Notes: generated by a model from the letters alone, not told the origin. Positions 1 to 9,256 are shown, counted from the stretch's first letter. The stretch: 22,718 nucleotides of DNA from an uncultured Mycoplasmatales bacterium (GCA_910578525.1 CAJTRF010000013.1:1-22718); one strand, 5' to 3'. Numbers and translations: made by a program.

Positions 1-76
1 ACAAAAAGAATATATTGATAAATTAATTAAAGAAAAAGTGTCAAAAGAAAATTTCGTCTTCTATATAAATGATTAA
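1..76 (+). CDS. C-terminal tail of an unidentified protein (partial)
   Basis: An open frame enters from the left edge (codons in phase with base 2) and ends at TAA 74-76, leaving 24 residues rich in Lys, Glu and Ile. That is too little to assign a family. It ends 24 bp before valS and no hairpin lies between, so some valS transcription could come by read-through. The frame is open with mycoplasma-like composition, but so short a piece could be open by chance. Confidence 0.5.
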   Translation, partial: QKEYIDKLIKEKVSKENFVFYIND

Positions 77-83
77 ATATATT

Positions 84-89
84 TATAAT
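84..89 (+). promoter_or_regulatory. -10 box (TATAAT) for valS
   Basis: A perfect TATAAT sits 11 nt before the valS ATG. With the usual 6-8 nt from the -10 box to the start site, the leader would be only about 3-5 nt. No Shine-Dalgarno sequence is present in between. No convincing -35 box is visible, which is common in mycoplasmas. Confidence 0.55.
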
Positions 90-100
90 ATTTAATACAA

Positions 101-2689
101 ATGCAAAATCCTAATAAGTTTGATCATAAAAAAGTAATTGAAGGTATTTACGATTTTTGAAAGAAAAATAATTTTTTTGAAGACCATAATTCTTCAAAAA
201 AACCCTTTTCAATTATTTTACCACCACCAAACGTTACTGGGCACTTACATTTAGGGCACGCATGAGATGGTTATTTACAGGATACTATTATTAGATATAA
301 AAAACTTAAAGGGTTTGATACTATTTGAATTCCCGGAACTGATCATGCAGGTATTGCTACTCAAACTAAATATGAAAAGTTACTTAATTCTAAAGGAATT
401 AAAAAAGAAAATTTAAGTGAACAAGATTTTGTAAACCAAATTTTTAAATGATCAAAAGAACAAGCTCAATACATTAGAAATCAATGAGCAACAATGGGTT
501 TTGCTCTTTCTTATCAAAATGAAATTTTTACTTTAGATGATTTCATTAAAAAACTTGTTAGAAAGACATTTGTTAACTTATATAAAAACGGTTTAATTTA
601 TCAAGATTACAAATTAGTTAATTGAGATGTTAAACTACAAACAGCTATTTCTGATATAGAAACAATTTATAAACCAACCCATTCTAAATTATATTATTTC
701 AAGTATTGTTTAGCAACAGATCAATCAAAATATTTACCAATTGCTACAACAAGACCAGAAACAATGTTTGTTGATACTCATATTTTTGTTAATCCAAAAG
801 ACAAAAGATATTTATCTTTTATTGGAAAAGAAGTAATAAATCCTATTAATAATCAAAAACTTAAAGTATTAACTGATTCATATATTGATATTAAATTTGG
901 TACAGGTGCAATGAAGTGCACACCAGCACATGATTTAAATGATTATGAACTAGCTAAGAAACACAATATTAAGGATTATCATTCAGTAATTGATAATGAT
1001 GGTAAATTAAACGCATATGCGCAATCTGTTACAAAATCATTTAAATCATTAGATAGATTAGAAGCTCGTGAAAGCATTGTTAAAGAAATGGCTGATCGAG
1101 GCATGCTAATTAAAGTAGAAGAATACGATAATGAAGTAGGATATTCCGAAAGAACAGGAGAAGTTGTTGAACAATTATTATCTAAACAATGATTTGTTAA
1201 GATGAAACCAATTGTTAAACAATTGGCTGCCATTCAAAAGAAATCTAGAATTAAATATTCTTTTATTCCACCAAGATATAAGGCAACATTAAATCGATGG
1301 TTAACAAACATTAATGATTGATGTATTAGTCGTCAATTAGTTTGAGGGCATCAATTGCCTGTTTGGTATAAAAAGAATTCTAATAAGATTTATGTTGGTG
1401 AACAACAACCAAAAGATATAGAAAATTATGTTCAAGAAAAAGGTGTATTAGATACATGATTTTCTTCTGCATTATGACCAATTGCTTGTACATTTGAGAA
1501 TAATATAGAACTTAAAAAGTTCTATCCTATTTCTATTTTGGTAACTGGATATGATATTTTATTTTTCTGAGTTGCTAGAATGTTGTTTCAATGTTCGTAT
1601 TTAACAAATACCATTCCTATTAACAAAGTTTTATTACATGGATTAATTAGAGATTCACAAAACAGAAAAATGTCTAAATCACTAAACAACGGTATTGATC
1701 CAATGGATGTAATTGAAAAATATGGTCCAGATGCATTAAGGATGTTCTTAACATCTACCGTAAGTCTTGGTGAAGATTTAAGATATGATGAAGAAAAAAT
1801 TAATTATTATGATAATTTCTTTAACAAAATTTGAAATGCAAAAAACTTTATTAGTTTTAACAAAACTGATGAAATTGAAAAACCTGTTAAATTTAATTTA
1901 ATTAATTCTTGAATTCTTTCACAATTTAACAATTATTTAGAAAAGATTTCTAAGAACATGGATAAATACAATTTTGTTGTGGCTAACAAATATTTAGTTG
2001 AATTTATTTGAGATATATTCTGCAATCAATATATTGAATTCTCAAAACCATTGTTCAATGATGATAAATACAAAGATGAAACCATTTGAACAATTAATTA
2101 TATTTTCAAAAATATTTTAATAATTTTGCACCCACATGCTCCGTTCTTGACTGAGAATATTTATCAAAATATTTATAAAGACAAAGAATCTATTCTTTAT
2201 GAGAGTTGACCAACTAAATTAAAAACAACATTAAAAAAGAATGAGATTGATATTTTTATTCAAATTTTTAACTTGGTTAAAGAATTAAGAATTAAACACT
2301 CCATTTCTAAGTCAAACATTATTGAATTAAATGTTTTAACTACCAAAAGATTAAACTTAAATTTAATTTCTGAATTCTTAAATAAATTTAATATTAAGAT
2401 TAATTCAATATCAAAGGCGAGAAAGAATCTTGATTGAGATTTAATTACTGTTGGTGATATTGCAGTTGAATTCAAAAATGTTTTTGTAAATAAAGAGAAA
2501 CTATTAACTGATTTAAAACGTAAATTAGAATCATTAGAATTAGAACTTGATAGATCAAAAAAAATTCTTTCTAACAAAAACTTTTTAGCCAAAGCACCTA
2601 AAGAAAAGATTCAAATTGAACAAGAAAAATATGAGTCTTATAAAACTCAATTCGAACAAGTTAAAGCAGAGTTTAATAAGCTTAAATAA
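101..2689 (+). CDS. valS: Valine--tRNA ligase (ValRS)
   Basis: Class I synthetase that charges tRNA-Val in the cytoplasm; 862 aa, normal for a mycoplasma ValRS. The HIGH-type signature is HLHLGHA at residues 48-54 after a PPPNVTG segment. The KMSKS loop is at residues 523-527. The CP1 editing domain looks intact: TTRPET at 216-221, then GTGAMK and TPAHDLNDY further on, so hydrolysis of Thr-tRNA-Val is probably kept. The last roughly 70 residues are charged and helical, matching the C-terminal coiled-coil arm of ValRS. Most Trp codons are TGA, and TGG occurs only a few times. The ATG at 101 is chosen because it precedes the conserved start of the family and follows a TATAAT box. The gene is followed by a hairpin terminator. 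Confidence 0.97.
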
Positions 2690-2716
2690 AAAATACTAGG
2701 TTTCCCTAGTACTTTA
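2688..2716. terminator. Two-way terminator between valS and tRNA-Arg
   Basis: The arms TACTAGG (2694-2700) and CCTAGTA (2705-2711) pair perfectly. On the minus strand the loop is GAAA and six T follow, a strong terminator for tRNA-Arg. On the plus strand the loop is TTTC and a weaker CTTTATT follows, serving valS. Confidence 0.8.
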
Positions 2717-2726
2717 TTAATTTAAA

Positions 2727-2803
2727 TGGCGCGCTCGAAGAGATTCGAACTCCCGACAACAGGCTTAGAAGGCATGTGCTCTATCCAACTGAGCTACGAG
2801 CGC
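2727..2803 (-). tRNA. tRNA-Arg(UCU)
   Basis: A 77-nt cloverleaf with encoded CCA. The acceptor pair is GCGCTCG/CGAGCGC with discriminator G. The D arm is GCTC/GAGC, the anticodon loop CTTCTAA gives UCU (reads AGA/AGG), and the T loop is TTCGAAT. The anticodon stem CATGC/GCCTG has an internal T29-C41 mismatch, and the T stem has two G-U pairs. AGA is the main Arg codon in this sequence, so this should be a heavily used tRNA. Confidence 0.95.
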
Positions 2804-2824
2804 ACATTAGAATAAGTTTATTAT

Positions 2825-2830
2825 ATTATA
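2825..2830 (-). promoter_or_regulatory. Probable -10 box for tRNA-Arg
   Basis: TATAAT on the minus strand, overlapping a second TATAAT at 2820-2825, lies 16-21 nt before the tRNA 5' end. It diverges from the yqgF promoter. No clear -35 box is seen. Confidence 0.45.
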
Positions 2831-2860
2831 AAGGGTGTTATTCTTATCACATATAGAATA

Positions 2861-2866
2861 TATAAT
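2861..2866 (+). promoter_or_regulatory. -10 box (TATAAT) for yqgF
   Basis: A perfect TATAAT ends 9 nt before the ATG at 2876. Transcription would begin about 1-3 nt before the start codon, so the mRNA is probably leaderless or nearly so. No Shine-Dalgarno sequence is present. Confidence 0.6.
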
Positions 2867-2875
2867 TATTTAGTA

Positions 2876-3304
2876 ATGAGAGTAATTGGTTTAGATTTAG
2901 GAACTAAAACATTAGGTATAGCAATTACAGATTCTTTAAAAATAATTGCTACAGGATTAGAAAATTTTGAGTATCCAAATCGAGATCTCAATATTTGTGT
3001 TAATAAGATTAAACAAATATTTGAAAAATATTCTAATGATATTGACACTATAGTCTTAGGCAAACCTAAACGTTCTAATGGTAAACCGTCTGAAATGACT
3101 TTGTTAAGCGATGAGTTTAAAAAAATCTTAGAACAAAATTTTAAGAATGTTAAAATTGTTCAATGAAACGAAGCTTATTCTACTATTAATACAACTGAAA
3201 TGTTAAAGTATCAAGCAGGGTTAAAAGCTAGCAAGATTAAAAAAATTAAAGATAAAATGTCAGCTGTATATATTTTGCAAGACTATTTAGATAATGGATT
3301 TTAA
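2876..3304 (+). CDS. yqgF: YqgF/RuvX family RNase H-fold nuclease (putative pre-16S rRNA nuclease)
   Basis: 142 aa, the family's usual size. The N-terminus IGLDLGTKTLGIAITD carries the RNase H-like metal-binding Asp of the family's G-LD-G-K--G-A-SD motif. The C-terminal part keeps the K--D--(S/A)A--ILQ-YLD pattern. The usual DERL(T/S)T segment reads NEAYST here, so its Asp and Arg are replaced, which may be a lineage feature. The family matures the 5' end of 16S rRNA; a Holliday-junction role was the older proposal. One TGA Trp codon interrupts a standard-code reading. The next gene starts inside this one (ATG 3294), so the two are translationally coupled. In Bacillus subtilis a yqgF homologue also lies near the O-methyltransferase gene yrrM. 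Confidence 0.9.
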
Positions 3305-3848
3305 TGAGTTAAAAACTTTCTGTATAAAGAATAACATTCCTATTATTAGGGATGAAACTTTTAAATTTATTAAAAATAAAATACTTGAAAATAATTATTC
3401 ATCTATTTTAGAAATCGGCACTGCATATGGTTATTCTTCATTACTATTTTCAAAAATAGATTGTGTTAAAAAAATAATAACAATAGAAAAAAATGAATCT
3501 AATTATGCAATTGCAAAGCAAATTGAAAATGATAAAATTACTTTTTTATTAGCAGATGCATTTACATTTGAATGTAAAGAAAAGTTTGATCTAATTTTTT
3601 TAGACGCATGTAAATCTAATCAAGAAATATTGGTTAATAAATATTTAAATAATTTAAACGAGAAAGGATTAATGGTTATTGATAATATTTTTCTAAAAAA
3701 ATTTGCTAATCAACAAAATCTTGATCGTCAAAAAACTAGATTGATTCAAAAGGTACATCAATTTCATAACTGGTTATTGCAACAAAAAAAATTTAATGTC
3801 CAAATCATAGATTTGGACGATGGCATTGCGTTAATTACTAAAAATTAA
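3294..3848 (+). CDS. O-methyltransferase, class I SAM-dependent (TrmR/YrrM-like)
   Basis: 184 aa. The SAM-binding motif I is EIGTAYGYSS at about residues 40-49, followed by the acidic end of beta-2 (TIEKNE), then FDLIFLDACKSN and MVIDNIFLKKF, the order seen in the caffeoyl-CoA-type O-methyltransferase fold. The B. subtilis member YrrM (TrmR) methylates 5-hydroxyuridine at position 34 of tRNA, and its position beside yqgF supports that role here. This remains an inference, because the same fold includes other small-molecule and RNA methylases. The start at 3294 overlaps the yqgF end by 11 nt. The 3' end overlaps the convergent hydrolase gene by 11 nt (3838-3848), with no terminator hairpin. 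Confidence 0.8.
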   Translation: MDFNELKTFCIKNNIPIIRDETFKFIKNKILENNYSSILEIGTAYGYSSLLFSKIDCVKKIITIEKNESNYAIAKQIENDKITFLLADAFTFECKEKFDLIFLDACKSNQEILVNKYLNNLNEKGLMVIDNIFLKKFANQQNLDRQKTRLIQKVHQFHNWLLQQKKFNVQIIDLDDGIALITKN

Positions 3849-4455
3849 CATATTTGTTTCTTTTTAGTAATTCTTCAAGAGTAACATTTGTTTCGTTATG
3901 TCCAGTTAACACTCTTAGAGATTTATCAAATTTTTTTATTTGTTGAATACTTTGCAGTAATTGTCTTGGGTTTCCTGTAGGTAAATCCATTCTTCCAACA
4001 CTATCTATAAAAATTGTGTCTCCTGTAAAAACATATTTTTCTCAAAAAATGCAAATCCCACCAATTGTATGTCCTGGTGTATAAACTATATCAAGCTTTA
4101 TTTTTCCTAATTCAAGAGTTTTTCCACTAAAAAATTTAATATTAGAAGGAAGAACAAAATTTTCAACATTAAATAAATCATTTAGATTATGTTGAAGAAT
4201 CACATCTTTTTCTTTTTCATAAACATATAAAGAAGTATTGTATTTTTCTAATAAAAAATTAGCCGTAGCAAAATGGTCATAATGACCATGAGTTAAAAGA
4301 ACACCTAATAACTTTAAGTTATTTTTAGTAATATATTCATTGATTTCATCTGCTGCAAATGACGGATCAACAACTACACATTCATTATCATTGATAATGA
4401 GATAAGAGTTGTTTTGCATTTCTTTACTAGTAAAAATTGCAATTTCTTTTCTCAT
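3838..4455 (-). CDS. Metallo-beta-lactamase-fold hydrolase (glyoxalase II-like)
   Basis: 205 aa. The metal site is complete: THGHYDH (H56, H58, D60, H61), H129 in PGHT, D146 in FTGD and H186 in TGHN. The length and the compact PGHT/TGD spacing match the short YcbL/glyoxalase-II-like group that hydrolyses thioesters, but the true substrate cannot be read from sequence. One TGA Trp follows residue 137. The start codon lies 5 nt after the degV stop, so the two form an operon. The stop TAG (3838-3840) lies inside the end of the opposing methyltransferase gene. Confidence 0.88.
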
Positions 4456-4460
4456 AAAAA

Positions 4461-5360
4461 TTAATCAACTTTTATTTCTCTTTTTTTGTGAGGAGTTTTA
4501 GTTGCAACTGTAATACCATATGCACCTTTTCTAGTGTGAGCTAATACAATAGTTGGCACTCATCTAATAAGAATTTTTTCTTTAGGATAATTAAACGCTT
4601 TAGAAACAGAATCTAGAATGAAATCTTTTTTAGTATCTTCATAACCTGAATAATAAATACCTAAGTGTTCAATATCATCGCTAGATAATTTTTTGTCATA
4701 ATCTTTATCGATGTTATCAATTATTTTGCCAACAGCGTCTTGATAGTTCTTAGACATACCTGCTCTTTGATTTTTAGTATCAAGTAAAATAATTGGTTTT
4801 AATTTAAGCATTTTAATAATCTTAACAATACCAGATGTTACTCTACCGCCTCTTAGTAAATCACTGATATCTTCACATGAGAAGTATGTATCGGTATTTA
4901 AATAATAGTCTTCACATTCTTTAACTATTTCTTTTGGTTCTTTTTTGGTTTTAATTAAATCAATAAGTTTGTACAAAACAAACTCATTTGCTAAAGCAGC
5001 GCTTGTTGATTTGATAACAAAGAATTTTCCCGGATGATCTTCTTCGATCATTCTAGCTTGGTTTCATTGACTAGACAAACCGTGAGAAATAGGAACGAAA
5101 TAAACAACATCATATTCATCTAGAGCATCTTCAATAGTAGTCATTAAAACTCCTAATGGAGTTGCGCTTGTTCTGAATTTGTTACCGTTTGCAATTTCTT
5201 TAAATAAAATATTTGGATTCATGTTTGTTCCATCATCTGAATAAACTTGGTTATTCATATCAGATAAAGATAAAGGAATAACACTCACATTATTCTTTTT
5301 TAAAAATTCTTTATCAAATGTAGATGACGAATCTATGAAAATTTTAATTTTTTTATTCAT
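4461..5360 (-). CDS. DegV family fatty-acid-binding protein
   Basis: 299 aa, slightly longer than the usual 280. Family hallmarks in order are: IDSSSTFDKEFLKKNNVSVIPL near the N-terminus, here quoted in part as IDSSSTFD; the TSATPLG loop (usually TSQPSPG); PISHGLSSQ (usually SSGLSGTY); VIKSTSAA (usually VIDS...S); and RGGRVTSG (usually KGGRISG). DegV proteins bind a fatty acid between two domains and, in Firmicutes, the FakB members present it to the FakA kinase for phospholipid synthesis. Mollicutes scavenge host fatty acids, so that role is plausible but unproven for this copy. A divergent promoter is shared with the SSB-like gene at 5411. Confidence 0.9.
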
Positions 5361-5380
5361 TTTTATTAACCTATGTTTTA

Positions 5381-5392
5381 ATTATATATAAT
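5381..5392. promoter_or_regulatory. Overlapping divergent -10 elements of degV and the SSB-like operon
   Basis: The 12-bp perfect palindrome ATTATATATAAT contains TATAAT on the plus strand (5387-5392, 18 nt before ATG 5411) and TATAAT on the minus strand (5381-5386, 20 nt before the degV ATG). The two -10 boxes abut, so polymerase probably cannot melt both promoters at once. In AT-rich DNA such palindromes can also arise by chance. Confidence 0.45.
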
Positions 5393-5410
5393 AGTAAAGA
5401 TAACATTATT

Positions 5411-5728
5411 ATGATTAATAAAGTAATTATTGAAGGTGATGTTGTAAGAAGCACATGAGACAAAACTGCTAAAAACAGTTTCTTTATTACATTGAAACAA
5501 GAAAGAAAATTTGGTCAATTTTCATGAAGCAGTTATTTTTCATGCTATTGCAACAATCCTTTAGCTACTCAATTAGCTAAATTAGTTGAAGAAAATAAAG
5601 ACCTTCATATTACGGTTGAAGGCAGACTTCGTACGTACCATTCAAAAAAAACTAATGAATGAAAAACTACCATCTTAATTGAAAAGATTCTTGACAACTC
5701 TTCAGATAAACTATCTGAAACAAAATAA
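5411..5728 (+). CDS. OB-fold single-stranded DNA-binding-like protein 1
   Basis: 105 aa. It has the SSB pattern: an N-terminal strand NKVIIEGDVV, a turn with K--KNSFFITLKQE, an aromatic-rich FSWSSYFSCYCNN stretch, then L--ENKDLHITVEGRLRTY and a strand WKTTILIEKIL, close to the order V-G-L...F-L...D-I-C...G--V-V-G-L-T. It lacks the long acidic C-terminal tip of true bacterial SSB. It could be the cell's working SSB or a PriB-like paralogue. The second OB gene follows after 8 nt and thrS after that. From memory, Mycoplasma pneumoniae also has an ssb-like ORF next to thrS, so the neighbourhood appears conserved. Confidence 0.7.
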
Positions 5729-5736
5729 TTTTACTT

Positions 5737-6021
5737 ATGGAAAATATTAATAGCGCCAAGATATCGGGAGTCATTTCTGATATTAGGCATAGTCAAAACA
5801 ACACATACTTTGTTTCTTTAAAACAACAAGTGTTATATAACAATGAATTACGCCCCATCACATTTGAGGTAGCAATTTTTCCTGAACACCAAGAAATAAT
5901 TGATAAATTACAAATGAATGCCACGGTTATTTTCGAAGGTACCATAACGGTGTTTAAACTTCGAAAATATGGTATTTATAAACAAGTTATCAATGCTTCT
6001 AAAATTGAAATAATCAAATAA
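5737..6021 (+). CDS. OB-fold single-stranded DNA-binding-like protein 2
   Basis: 94 aa. The strands SAKISGVISDIRHS, YFVSLKQQV, ITFEVAIFPEHQEII, NATVIFEGTITVFKL and the final QVINASKIEII follow the five-strand SSB/PriB OB layout, and the protein ends right after the fold with no tail. It is not close in sequence to the preceding OB protein, so it is a divergent paralogue rather than a recent duplicate. It lies in a three-gene run with that gene and thrS. Function in replication or recombination is inferred only from the fold. Confidence 0.65.
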   Translation: MENINSAKISGVISDIRHSQNNTYFVSLKQQVLYNNELRPITFEVAIFPEHQEIIDKLQMNATVIFEGTITVFKLRKYGIYKQVINASKIEIIK

Positions 6022-6040
6022 AATAAGGAAAGGTACAACA

Positions 6041-7771
6041 ATGGAAATTAATAAAAATTTAAATAAACTAGCAAGCTTACTATTAGCTAAATCTATTAAA
6101 GATTTATATCCTAATGCAATATTAGGAGATTTCAAAATCAATGAAGATGGTTTTGCATATGGAATAAACTTTAATGGAGAAGCATTTGGTGCTAGTCAAT
6201 TCAATAAAGTAAAAAAACAAATGCAAAAAAATATTGATCGCGCTTATAAGATTGAATATGAATCAATTACTAAAGAAGCAGCAAAACAAATGTTTGCTGG
6301 AAACAAATATAAACTTGAATTAATTGATGATACAAATGGCAACATTAATATTTGTAAATTTGCTAATGATTTTGTTGATATTTGCGAAAATTTATCTATT
6401 GATAAGTTATCAATAATTAAAGCAATTGAACTAAATAATGTTTCAGGTTATTACTGAAAAGGTTCTTCAAATAATGACCAATTAATTATGGTTCACGGAA
6501 TGGCTTTTGATTCTCAATCATCATTAGAACAATTTAAAAAAGAATTACAAGACCGTTCTGAAAGAGACCACAGAAAAATTGGTAAAGATCTTGAATTGTT
6601 CACATTTGATGAGATTGTAGGACAAGGTCTACCAATTTGATTACCAAATGGCCAATCAATTAAATCTGAAGTTGAAAATTATATTCTTAACTTGTTAAGA
6701 CGATATGGCTTTCAAATTGTTTCTACACCTGTATTAGGTTCAAAGAAACTATATGAAACTTCAGGACATTGATTTCACTATCGTGAAAACATGTTTACTC
6801 CAGTTGAAGTAGACAATGAAACTTTAGTACTGCGTCCTATGACATGTCCTCATCATTTAACATGTTACAAATATAGACCACGTTCATATCGTGAGTTACC
6901 TTTTAGAATTGGTGAATTTGCAGTTCTTCATAGATATGAGGCTTCAGGCGGTTTGATTGGTCTTGAAAGAGTAAGACAACTTCAATTAGTAGACACTCAC
7001 ATATTGTGTACTCCATCACAAATGAAGTCAGAAATTAAAAACTGCTACAAAATTATTAAAGAAGTTTACAAAACTTTTGGTTTAACTGTTCATAGTGTAG
7101 ATTTATCATTACACGATCCGAAAAATACTGAAAAGTTTTTTGATAATCCAAAAATGTGGGCACACGCTGAAAGACAATTAAGAGGTGTATTAAAGTCAAT
7201 GAAGATCCCTTATAAAGAAATGGTTGGTGAAGCAGCGTTTTATGGACCAAAAATTGACTTCCAATTTAAAACTGTATTAGGAAAAATTATTACAGTTTCA
7301 ACAATTCAATTAGACTTTTTATTACCAGAAAGATTTAAACTTGAATACAAAGATTCTGATGGACAAGTTAAAACTCCAATAATGATTCACTTAGGAAGTC
7401 TTGGTACTCTTGAAAGATTTGTTTCGGTATTACTTGAACAAACTAAGGGTATATTACCTTTATGATTATCTCCAATTCAAGTTGAGGAAATTTTGGTTGA
7501 TAATGAAAAGTATGCAAAATATGCTGAAAGAGTTGCTAATTTATTAAGAAAAAATGGTATTAGAGTTCATATTGATAATTCAGATGAAAGATTATCAAAG
7601 AAAATCTTTAATGCTCAAACTCATAAAACTCCATACCAAATTGTTATCGGTGATAATGAAGTTGCAAATAAAACAATTTCTTTTAGAGAATATGGTAAAA
7701 CTGAATCCACAACTATTAAACCAAGTCAATTTGTTACACTTCTTAAGAAAAGAATTAAAGCTAAAAAATAA
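6041..7771 (+). CDS. thrS: Threonine--tRNA ligase (ThrRS), editing site degenerate
   Basis: Class II synthetase, 576 aa; charges tRNA-Thr. It lacks the N-terminal TGS domain found in E. coli ThrRS. A clear ribosome site AAGGAAAGG (6025-6033) sits 7 nt before the ATG, one of few good ones here. The N2 editing domain spans roughly residues 5-145, followed by the catalytic core and the C-terminal anticodon-binding domain (from about 480). Catalytic zinc ligands are kept: Cys in MTCPHH, His in DTHIL and His in MIHLGS. Editing residues are mostly lost: by alignment to E. coli, His73 is K9, His77 is L13, His186 is S119, and only Cys182 (C115) remains. Motif 2 is also divergent (LQLVDTH for FTQDDAH). 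The stop TAA overlaps the next ATG by 1 nt. Confidence 0.97.
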
Positions 7772-8721
7772 TGAGTAAAATTAATAACTTTTTTACAAAA
7801 ATATATGTATTTGATATAAACCCCGGAAATGATGATGTCACAAAAGATGTCATAATGGGTAGATTATCTAAAATAATTAAAGTTATTGAACAAAACCAAT
7901 TTGTTGTTTTAGTTTCTCATAGTAGTTTGAAAGTGCTTAGAAAAATTGTTAAAGATGCTAAATTAAAACATTGTTACATTATCTCTGATAATGGAGCTAG
8001 AATTTATAATGCTAGTTCAGGTAAAATTTTATGAGAAAAACCGATTGATGAAACTGCTGCATTAAGCGTTTCTCGTATTGCTGCTACTAATGATCTTTTG
8101 CAATTAGCTTCTTATAAGAATAATGAATTAGTATATTCTTTTGATCAATTAAGTGCTCATTCATTTGCAAAAATGCATTACATTAATTTAATCACAACAA
8201 ATAATTTCTCAAATTACAAAGATCAAATTATTAAAAATAGAATTTATAGTTTCTTGTGCTTTCAACACAATGCTTATGATTTTGAAAACATTTATTCTAA
8301 TTTTTTAACTTTACAAGATGATTTAAATGTTAAATTACTTAAAATTTCAGAATCATCTTTCCAAGTGTTCCATAAAGATGTTTGTAAATATAAATCTCTT
8401 ATTAAAATTATGAAGTTAAAAAATATTACTGACTTCAAAAACGTTTATTACTATGGACTAAATAGTATTGACTTTGAATGTTATAACACTTTTAAAAATC
8501 ATTTGATCTCAATATATGCATACTATGAAGCAAAGATGGTATCTAAAAATATATACACAGTTCCATACAACTCTATCTTAGATAGCTTATTACTAACTTT
8601 CAAGAAAAGCAATATAAATAAATTAAAGAGAAAAAATTCATTTAAAACTCCTGACACGCTTATTGATAATGTTGATGAAAAAATATTTAATACAGAAGAA
8701 ATATCTATAGATCTTCAATAG
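7771..8721 (+). CDS. Cof-like HAD superfamily protein with altered catalytic motifs
   Basis: 316 aa. The Cof/HAD-IIB layout is recognisable: a first strand IYVFDINPG, VVLVSHSS at the motif II position, SDNGARIYN matching the family's NGA-I-D segment, a long cap, and a C-terminal YYYGLNSID at the position of GDxxND. Motif I is normally DxDGT; here it is DINPG, so the nucleophile Asp is kept, but the acid/base Asp is Asn and Thr is Gly. The motif IV Asp after G is Leu. I therefore expect loss or change of phosphatase activity. It starts in a TAATG overlap with thrS, so expression is coupled to it. One TGA Trp follows residue 87. The C-terminal 40 residues are Lys/Asn-rich and probably disordered. 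Confidence 0.65.
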
Positions 8722-8734
8722 GTCTTTTTCTTTT

Positions 8735-8740
8735 TATAAT
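8735..8740 (+). promoter_or_regulatory. -10 box (TATAAT) for the trmL operon
   Basis: A perfect TATAAT ends only 6 nt before the trmL ATG at 8747, so transcription should start at or beside the start codon. It follows a T-rich stretch after the HAD stop codon. No Shine-Dalgarno sequence precedes the ATG. Confidence 0.55.
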
Positions 8741-8746
8741 TTATGT

Positions 8747-9256
8747 ATGAAACATAAATTACATATTGTTTTATTTGAACCTGAGATTCCAGAAAATACA
8801 GGCAACATTGCTAGAACGTGTGTTGGGTTTGATGCTGCTTTACATTTAATTAGACCTTATGGTTTCTTTCTAGATAACAAAAAATTTAAGAGAAGTGGTG
8901 TAGATTATTGAAATCACTTAGAATTGATTGAACATGATTGTTTTGATGATTTCATTAATTCAATTAATAAAGATTCTGATCTATTTTTTATTACTAGATA
9001 TGGTAAAAAACTTACTAGTCAAATAAAATTCAATTTTGACAATGATACATATATTGTATTTGGTAAAGAATCTACAGGAATTGGTAGAGATATTTTAAAA
9101 AAATATTCAAATCATACTTATAGGATTCCTATAAGTATCAACGTAAGAAGTCTTAACTTATCAAATTGTGCTGCAATGTTAAGTTATGAATATGTAAAGT
9201 CTAACGATTTTAAAGGTTTAGAAAAAGCTGAGCCTTTTAAGAAAGGGATTTTATAA
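8747..9256 (+). CDS. trmL: tRNA (cytidine/uridine-34-2'-O)-methyltransferase TrmL, SPOUT family
   Basis: 169 aa, typical for this short SPOUT enzyme. Motifs in order are PEIPENTGNIARTC near the N-terminus, VFGKESTGI, and ISINVRSLNLSNCAAML at the C-terminal trefoil knot, where SAM binds. TrmL methylates the wobble ribose of certain tRNA-Leu species and in E. coli needs the i6A37 modification made by MiaA. miaA lies two genes downstream in the same run, which supports the call. The upstream ATG at 8743 meets a stop at once, so 8747 is the start. The final TAA overlaps the next ATG by 1 nt. Confidence 0.92.

Noticed and set aside
979..1233. Antisense open frame within valS, and similar ones in dnaK (13411-13611, 13870-14112, 14275-14538) and near topA (20920-21162)
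   Set aside because: They lie opposite strongly conserved coding sequence, show no recognisable domains and have no ribosome site; they are shadows of real genes.
764..1834. valS appears as several fragments separated by TGA
   Set aside because: Every break is TGA at a Trp position of one continuous, conserved ValRS. This is genetic code 4, not frameshift or pseudogene. The same applies to thrS, miaA, hemW, dnaK, tsaB, pyrG and topA.
7554..7778. Plus-strand open frame inside the thrS 3' end
   Set aside because: Out of frame with the conserved ThrRS anticodon-binding domain, and the peptide has no family resemblance.
8700..8740. Possible terminator between the HAD gene and trmL
   Set aside because: There is a T-rich run, but I can build no stable stem in front of it; transcription may read through to trmL.
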